From positions 37,955,952-38,019,951 of the forward strand of contig CM026397.1 of assembly GCA_014843695.1 (NCBI GenBank): a stretch of 64,000 nucleotides of DNA, in the 5' to 3' direction. Shown in pieces: positions 25,101-34,600 of this stretch. The position numbers and the translations under genes were made by a program. The notes below the pieces were generated by a model, which searched no databases, was not told the DNA's origin, and saw nothing but the letters and a program-made list of their open reading frames with translations. Position 1 is the stretch's first letter, and each line of letters starts with the position of its first letter. Source of the stretch: Archivesica marissinica (Eukaryota > Mollusca > Bivalvia > Venerida > Vesicomyidae).

Positions 25101-28100
25101 GGGTTCGATCCTCGGACCGGGAAGTATGTGAGATGGTACGGTGGTCGCCAGATCGGACAGGTGGGTTTTCTCCGGGTACTCCGGTTTCCTCTCACACGAA
25201 TGACCACATATACACTTTCATCCGCGCCAACGAGAGTGATTAATATAAGTTGTTAGAACATGCTTCGCAATCGTTGTAAAATAAATAAAGTTTAAAAGCT
25301 TGTTTCAATAATATTTTGCACAAAAATAATGTTGCTACATTCATATTGGCATTAAACGAGTCAGCGCAAATTGTAATGACATCACTATATTGTCATTACA
25401 TCACTACGCAAAATTGGCCTCTTCTGTTGAGGGTTAACTCTAAACGTTTAACTCTAAGCATACTTGGTTCGTGTGGTTATAGACAGGAACAGATATGTAT
25501 TGAAGACACAACACATATATATTAGATATTTGCTTGACACTTATACAGAAATCGATATGCATCACATCTTACCTTGACATACAAATGAAGCTGGAGTTTC
25601 TCCGGGGTGCACTCGGGAGGATACAAATACTATCCTCTTAGTTTCCTCGGGGTAGAGGTTGTCAGGGTGTGTGATTGTGATGAGGTCTAAACGGCGTTGT
25701 TGCTGTGAATAGAAATTTCATCTCATCAGTAGTGAATAGATTACATAGTTTATAATGAGAACAAAATTCAAAGGTATTTCCTTTTCAGAAGGATTTTCAT
25801 GAAACAATATAGATCTTAAAATGTACCCATCAGGTAAGGGAGGGTCACAATATATATCTTAAAATGTACCCATCAGGTAAGGGAGGGTCACAATATATAT
25901 CTTAAAATGTACCCATCAGGTAAGGGTCACATTACAAATGTTACATATTTTATGACCTGCCTACTAATTACGTAAAAACAAATATTGAAAACAAAAATAA
26001 ATGTAAGCATGTTATCATTAGATATATAGACTATGTATTCATACAGTGTGATGTATATTGTTAACATGTGAAAACTATGTTTGTATGTCATAAACTAAAA
26101 AAAATAAAAATAATAAAAAAAATTCAAAGCACTTTTGAAAGATCTTTTTGTAACTTCTCAAGGAGTGTTGCAGACATTGCCTATTATTCGCATGGCAAGT
26201 TGTTTAAACAGTGTCAAATGTAGAAATCTGAAGCATTCCTAATCGGTTCTAACTATTCCCCACCCAATCTTCGTATCGTACTGTACACGTAATATACATG
26301 TACCTTCCTCATCTACAGTTATTGTTGTGAACTTATAGTGCTAAAAATATGTTAGCGACAATTCCGGAGCAGGCTCCAGCAATTAACCAGCAAGAAACTG
26401 CCAACTTTTTCATATAAAGAGACACAGCCTGAGCTGGGTCGAACCCGTGACCATCAGTGATGATAGGCTAGAGTAGTATACGAGTCAGCTACGGTAACCA
26501 CTCGACTACAACATGGTGATCTCATTTTAACCAAACTTGAACACATAATATATTATCTAGCAGAGAGAAAGTTGAATCAGGATGTTTCTAGTCAAGGCTA
26601 ATCCAATTCTATCTAATTATTTCAGGGGACATAACTTCTTCTGACTATTTTCTGAGATTTTTGTCACAGATTTTGTTTTCAATTTTTCTATTTATTATCA
26701 TAATGAAACCCCTCTAATTTAAACTGGAATCTCTCCAAACCGAACAAATTTCTTGGTCCCAAATTTGTCCCTTCTTTTTCATTGCATAAAAACCTCTGTA
26801 AATCGGAACCCCTCTTTTCCAAATACTGAACAGATTTGTTTTAAATATGTACATTTTCTATTTACTACTGTACAACATATCTTGATCAAATATGAAAACT
26901 TTCAGCTCCTTTTTCCAGAATATATTGTATTCTTTAAAATAATAAGTTCCATAACTAACTGCCAAACTATGTTTAAACTATGTTTATTAAACTTCTAAGC
27001 ATTTCAGAGTTGAATCGTTAATTTAGGAGAAATCTACCCCACTATGAAAACCCCTCTAAACCGAAAACCCTTCCAAATTGAACTTTGCCCCTGGTCCGGT
27101 GGCTGTTTGGTTTAGAGGGGTTTCACTGTATTTGTTTACCACTGTTAGACAGAGAAGTTCTCGGCTGAAGTAATCCATGTTTCTCTTCTCCAGGTTGTCG
27201 AGGTAGTTCTGTAAACGTGTGTAGGAATATGGGTAGCAATATGAAAACTGGTACACGTCCTCCTCACGATCAAAGATAAATGCAAACGACATCACATAGT
27301 TCTTTCTGTGATCCGGGCACCGGTAATAGTATACGTGCTTTGCTGGTACCCGAACCCTGAAATAAATTATTATTTGTATTGAAACTAGAACATGTACGTC
27401 GTTGATCTTTGCAGTGAAGCCAGTTCAGGTTAAATGATTGCTGCTACACATGTCTGACCATATCTCATTTACACAGAACATACCATACATATATGTAAAT
27501 CATACTATACATATATGTGTGTACATATGTGTAATCCATACAGAACATATACGTAATCCATACAGAACATATACGTAATTCATACAGAACATATACGTAA
27601 TCCATACAGAACATATACGTAATCCATACTGAACATATACGTAATCCATACTGAACATATACGTAATCCATACTGAACATATACGTAATCCATACAGAAC
27701 ATATACGTAATCCATACAGAACATATACGTAATCCATACTGAACATATACGTAATCCATACAGAACATATACGTAATCCATACTGAACATATACGTAATC
27801 CATACTGAACATATACGTAATCCATACTGAACATATACGTAATCCATACAGAACATATACGTAATTCATACAGAACATATACGTAATCCATACAGAACAT
27901 ATACGTAATTCATACAGAACATATACGTAATCCATACTGAACATATACGTAATTCATACAGAACATATACGTAATCCATACAGAACATATACGTAATCCA
28001 TACAGAACATATACGTAATTCATACAGAACATATACGTAATTCATACAGAACATATACGTAATCCATACTGAACATATACGTAATCCATACAGAACATAC

Positions 28101-28605
28101 ATGTAATTCATACAGAACATATATGTGAACCATTTCAAATGGGGTACCTATCGATGGGGGAGATTAAAAAAATTAATTATTTAGATAAAACAAAGATTAA
28201 AATATCCGAGTTCTGACAGAGGATGTTATTTATTATGGTGAAAACCGCTCATTTTACAATAATTTGGACACTCTCAATGGCGATAGTTGCCCCCAAGAGC
28301 AGATACTTCACGTGTACGACGAAAATATTAAACATGGAATGCGAAAAGCACCTGCTGCAGTAAGAGTCATGGGAAATAGTGTTTGATCTGCTCAGGTCAC
28401 CTTCTACAACAATGTAGGCTTATAGAGCACAGCATGGAGACTAATGACAGAGTTGGGCCTGCAATGTAATGGATACAGTAGACATGGTGTCCACGTCGTA
28501 ATTGATGGATTGTGAGTTCGACCATGGTGGTAGTGTCTGTAGGCTACGGAAATCAACATTGCCGTGCCTCCACCTCATGGAGATGGATTCCAGAGGCCAG
28601 CCTGC

Positions 28606-28663
<58 letters not shown>

Positions 28664-31600
28664 TATAACAAGTCATAATAGCCCAGCTAAGTGACCTAAA
28701 TATCATGATAACAAGTCAGCCAAGTTACGGTCAGTCGCATTATACAACAACTTACCATTTTGGTCGACTGGTTGATTTAACAAACGGCGACATTCCTTCT
28801 CTGTAAAGTGATTTTGTCTTGCTAAAGTTCACAAGGTTAAAAATAACTCTCTGAAAGTAAATAAATAATAATAAATAACATTTTAGACATGTTGGAATTG
28901 AAGAGCTGTATAATTTAGTTCTTAGAAGGGCTAGGGAAAGTCCTGCCATTTCTATACAAAGAACCATTAAAAACGTGTATATAGTCGCTTTATATTTACT
29001 TACTAATCATACTCAAAAAATTTACACAATAGTCAAGCTAAATTATCGTTCTAAACATTCTATGAATAATGACAGCCACAAGCCTGAGGTGCCATTGACC
29101 AAGATGGCCGACATACACAGCCATAGTGTATAGGGAAGTCGTGTTAATACTAAACATTGTTATACTCTGCAGAACACAGCGCTACATCTGATCATTTCTT
29201 ATCTTTGGGGTTTAACGTCACGCAAACATCTTAGATCATAAGGCAACTATCCAGCTATTGTGTGGAAGTCGTGATAGCGTAGTGGGTGCACTGGAGCTAT
29301 TACGATTGTGCCCTTAGGCAAGGCATTTAAATTCCACACTGCCTCTTCTCTCTCCTTTGTGGCGATGGATTCCATCAGGAATGAGTTATGTTATATTTCG
29401 GGTTTTACGCCTGCATCAGCACCATTTCGGGCTATATCGCCGGTATATTAACAACACCTTTCCTGGGCAGGCTCCAGCGGTTAACCAGTACTTGGGTGCA
29501 TCAACCTCCGTAAGAAACTGCCAACTTTTTCATATAAATGAGACACGGCCTGAACGGGGCTCGAACCCGTGACCATCAGTGATGATAGGTTACAGTGGTA
29601 TACAAGTCAGCGACCTTAACCACTCGACCACGGAGGCGGACCCATCAGGAATGAGGTCTCAAGAGTGATTAATATAAGTTGATCCAGCTATTATTGGTAG
29701 GAAGATCCCTATGGGTAGCATCACTGACACCCCGCAAGCCAGCTGGATAGCTTCCTCACATGAAAGAGTTTAACACCCTCAGAGCAGAGAGAGATTCGGA
29801 CCTACAACGGTGAGGAGAAGTAATTGGATGTCAACGACCTGAACCATTCAGCCACGAAGGCTTCACTACAGAATGATGATCAGCACAGCAAATCATTGAT
29901 ATTGGCTTCAGTATTGAGATGATGAATGATTGAGAGAACGAGTAAGGTTAAAGTGCTGCCAAGTGCCCTGGCGCATTGCAAGGTGACCAAGGTATTGCCA
30001 AGTGCCTTGAGGTGCTGCCAAGTGCCCTGGCGCATTGCAAGGTGACCAAGGTATTGCCAAGTGCCTTGAGGTGCTGCCAAGTGCCCTGGCGCATTGCAAG
30101 GTGACCAAGGTATTGCCAAGTGCCTTGAGGTGCTGCCAAGTGCCCTGGCGCATTGCAAGGTGACCAAGGTATTGCCAAGTGCCTTGAGGTGCTGCCAAGT
30201 GCCCTGGCGCATTGCAAGGTGACCAAGGTATTGCCAAGTGCCCTGGCGCATTGCAAGGTGACCAAGGTATTGCCAAGTGCCCTGGCGCATTGCAAGGTGA
30301 CCAAGGTATTGCCAAGTGCCCTGGCGCATTGCAAGGTGACCAAGGTATTGCCAAGTGCCCTGGCGCATTGCAAGGTGACCAAGGTATTGCCAAGTGCCCT
30401 GGCGCATTGCAAGGTGACCAAGGTATTGCCAAGTGCCTTGAGGTGCTGCCAAGTGCCCTGGCGCATTGCAAGGTGACCAAGGTATTGCCAAGTGCCCTGG
30501 CGCATTGCAAGGTGACCAAGGTATTGCCAAGTGCCCTGGCGCATTGCAAGGTGACCAAGGTATTGCCAAGTGCCCTGGCGCATTGCAAGGTGACCAAGGT
30601 ATTGCCAAGTGCCTTGAGGTGCTGCCAAGTGCCCTGACGCATTGTAAGGTGACCACAATGTTGCCAAGGGCCTCGAGGTGCTGCCAAGTGCCCTTAGGTA
30701 TTGTAAGGTGACCAAGGTGTTGCCAAGGGCCTCGAGGTGCTGCCAAGTGCCCTTAGGTAATGTAAGGTGACCACGGTGTTGCCAAGGGGGTCATAGTGCT
30801 GCCAGCTGTCAAGGTGGTGCCAAGGGGGTCATAGTGCTGCCAGATGTCAAGGTGTTGCCAAGGGGCTCATAGTGCTGCCAGCTGTCAAGGTGGTGCCAAG
30901 GGGGTCATAGTGCTGCCAGATGTCAAGGTGTTGCCAAGGGGGTCATAGTGCTGCCAGCTGTCAAGGTGGTGCCAAGGGGCTCATAGTGCTGCCATATATC
31001 AAGGTGGTGCCAGTGTAATTACGACATGAAAGAGAGCAATGTGCATGCTGAATAAAACACCATAACAGGATGTCTGAAAATTACCTGATCTGCCTTGACA
31101 TTCTCCACTGTGAAGTTGAACCAAACCCGAAATCTTGGGTTGCACGTGTCTGGTCGTATAAACAAATCATACTCAAACTCCGCTATGTAGTCTACTCTAC
31201 CAAGATTCCCTGAAGAAGAAACAACCTAGCATCTAGTATCATGTCTTAAAATAGCTCATTTGAATCTGTGATATGTATAGAGCTCAGATCTAACGTCAGA
31301 GTTGGCTGACAGGTGGATACCATCTATATGTATGGTGACCAAGGTGTTGCCAAGAGCCATACATGCTACCGCCCAGTCATGTTTTCACCAAAATGTAAAA
31401 AATCGTATTTCAGACTTTTCGTTCTATATAAATAAATAAATAAATAAATTGCTTAGTTCATACAAATTTATTTTAGCTCGATTGCAAAACAAATTTTGAC
31501 AATGTTAGATTACTCGCTCTCGAGACCTCATTTCTGATGGAATCCAATGCGATGAAGGATGGAGAAGAGGTAACGTGGGTTTTAAATGCATTGCCTAAGG

Positions 31601-34600
31601 TCACAATCGTATCGGCACAGCTGTGAGCGAACTCCTGGGCCTTTCACACATGAAGTGAACGAGCTACCACTGCGCTATCAAGCTAGCCACATAAGAATGT
31701 CTTTATTACCGTGATGTGAATTTGAGCATTTAATAATCAAAATCATGCTCTCCGTCATCCATTCATCAGGAATAAATCACAATTACTGAATTAGATACAC
31801 GAAAACGATTGAAATATTACCACGAAACTACAAACATGTGTTATCCGCCAAATTTGACACACTGGGATGCTACAGAAGAAAACAAACACCGAGTGCGCAT
31901 GCGTTAGTTCTCAGGAACTAGTTATGATACGGCTTTTTCCGGTTTGATACAGGCTCGTGATCGTATCAAACCAGCAAACATAATATCACACTGGAAAACA
32001 CAGCGTATTGACATGGGTGGTAGACAGTATTGTGGTAGGCAAATAACGGCAACAAATAGACTAAAGTTCATATCCAAGTAATAAATATATATATACATGT
32101 ACTAGGACATTTACCACATTCAAAGCAAGCGTCAAAGATGAGGTGTCCTTTCTTTGGTCTACCCGTGAAGCCTGGTGGAACAACAGCAAACTTGTTGACA
32201 TTGCCAACCACTGGTTCATCTGTACTGTCTGATTCACTCCCTAAAATTACACATAAGTACACGTATAGACACAGTAACAATTGCTTGCAATTCATTACAA
32301 ATAAATCAATTAACCATTTCCCTCATAGAAGCACATCTTGACACTTTTACCAATACGACATACATTGACAATGTAGTATCCAAACCAATGCTCATAATAA
32401 AGGCCAGAATCTCTATGTAGTCCCAGTAATATCTATGGAGGTGGGATAGATATGGCGACTACTTGTCTATCCACTGCATGATAGCTAAATGGTTGTCGTT
32501 TGTATGGATATATAATAGTATATTAACCTAAATCTCTATGTAGTCCCAGTAATATCTATGGAGGTGGGATAGATATGGCGATTATTTATTCACTGCATGA
32601 TAGCTAAATGGCTGTCGTTTGTATGGAGATATAATAGTATATTAACATAAATCTCTATGTAGACCCAGTAATATCTATGGAGGTGGGATAGATATGGCGA
32701 CTATTTATCCACTGCATGTTAGCTAAATGGCTGTCGTTTGTATGGAGATATAATAGTATATTAACATCTCTATGAAAGAAATGGTTAAAGAGAATTTTTC
32801 GGGATCAACAGATGTCTTTGCTAGTCATGTGAATTATTGGACAGCCATTACCTGTGATCCTATAAAGCTTAAAGATTGTATACCTAATTAATGACGGGAC
32901 AATTGTTTTGACACAGTCATGTGACCTTGACCTTTGATCCCAAGTCAATAGGAGGGGTCATCTACTGACCACGACCGATGTGTCGATAAAGTTTATAGAC
33001 TGTTATCCATTACACGATATTGATCATAAATGTATTTTCAATGCATGGTCCCTATGACCTTGAGCTGTGCCTCTGAACTAATATGACTGATTGAGATCAA
33101 TGTCCCCATCGAGTCCTTAAAGACTTTTCACACAATGTTTGACATGTTATCCATAAGTGATGTTTGCCTCCACGTCTCTATGAAAGTAACCGATGACCCA
33201 CCATTCCCTAAATCAATGGAGGATCAATTTTTAACTGCAAGATTCTTATACCTTATGAGGCATTTACTGACCCCATGACAAATGTTTGAAAAATGTACTC
33301 AAAAATCTTTTATTACATCACTATTGCATTTACTTCAATGAACGTATATGCCCCGTTTGTATCCATTTTCGGTATGGAGCTGACATGCGAACTCGAAGTA
33401 TACAGGTATGCGCATTCGCCGTGTTGGGCAGCGTTTCTCGTCTATTCCAAGGATGTTCTATTTACCAGATTCGACACACAGCAAGTCGAAATCTGGACTA
33501 AATACATTTTAAATGCGAAGTGTGCTATGTTTTTCTTTGTGTCATTGAAAAGAATTAATTATGTAAATTTAAGTAATGAATCGCGGTTTAATAGTTTCAT
33601 CGGGGTATGAACTACATTGTGTGTGCTTAAAGTTAGCGTCGGCCTCCTGGACACACTTTAGGAGAATTTGAATTAAGTCCCTTGTGAAGTTACATTTCGT
33701 CTACTAACCACAAAACCAGGAGGATTTATCTATATGGCAATAAAACTACTATATATCTATAAATATGTTTACATTAAAAATGGCTCTGGAATTTGATGCA
33801 TAACTCTCTGATGATTATTAATCAGTAGGGGTCATCCAATGGTCACCACCAAGTATAGAGGTAGGTCCTACCATTCTGTAGTTATTGAGAGTAAACTGTA
33901 TATGACTGTATATTGACCCCAAAATCCCCAAAATCAATAATGCACAGACAGATCTATAGCCCAGTGGTAACATGCTGAACTGGTAATCCAGGGATCGCAG
34001 GTTTGATCCCCCGTCTGACCCTAATAAAATTAACAGTCTTTCAGATGGGACGTTAAACCGAGGTCTTGTGTCGGTGCTTTACACTGTGCACGTAAAAGAA
34101 CCAGAGGAGACTCTGGAATGGGTCTCTCTCTGTATCATTGCACTATCCTCCAAAAATCTAAAATGACTAATATCTTCAGGAGGCGTCGCTCATATGGGCA
34201 ACCGGTAGCGACGATAAATAAACGTAAAACACACACATCAATAATGCCTACAAAGTTTGACAAAGATAGTCAACCTGCCTACCAAGTTTGTGATAAGTCA
34301 ACCTGCCTACAAAGTTTGACGAAGATAAGTGAAACCATTCTGTAGCTAGCCTACATAATGGACACAGTTCTACTGTTATAGGTACTGACCTAAAAAAATC
34401 AATAGGAGTCGGCTAATGATTGCCAACAACCCGCCTACGAGGCTAATAAACCCATTCTCTATGCATATCGAGTGGAAAAGTGATGGTTTACAGATGAACA
34501 GACTTGTCAAAGCTTTTTTATATTCCACTTCTTCCAAAGAGGCATGGTAGAATGTTGATGTTCGGTACTACACAACAAGATACTAGACTGTGGATTGATT

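Noticed and set aside
23738..25297. tRNA-like heads of SINEs A-D as possible tRNA genes
   Set aside because: They are part of multi-copy SINEs with shared bodies, tails and target duplications; acceptor stems are not maintained.
29880..30746. 288-codon minus-strand frame ([13 protein letters not shown] repeats)
   Set aside because: Three overlapping frames are open at once; it is the 39-bp array in an AGBL4 intron.
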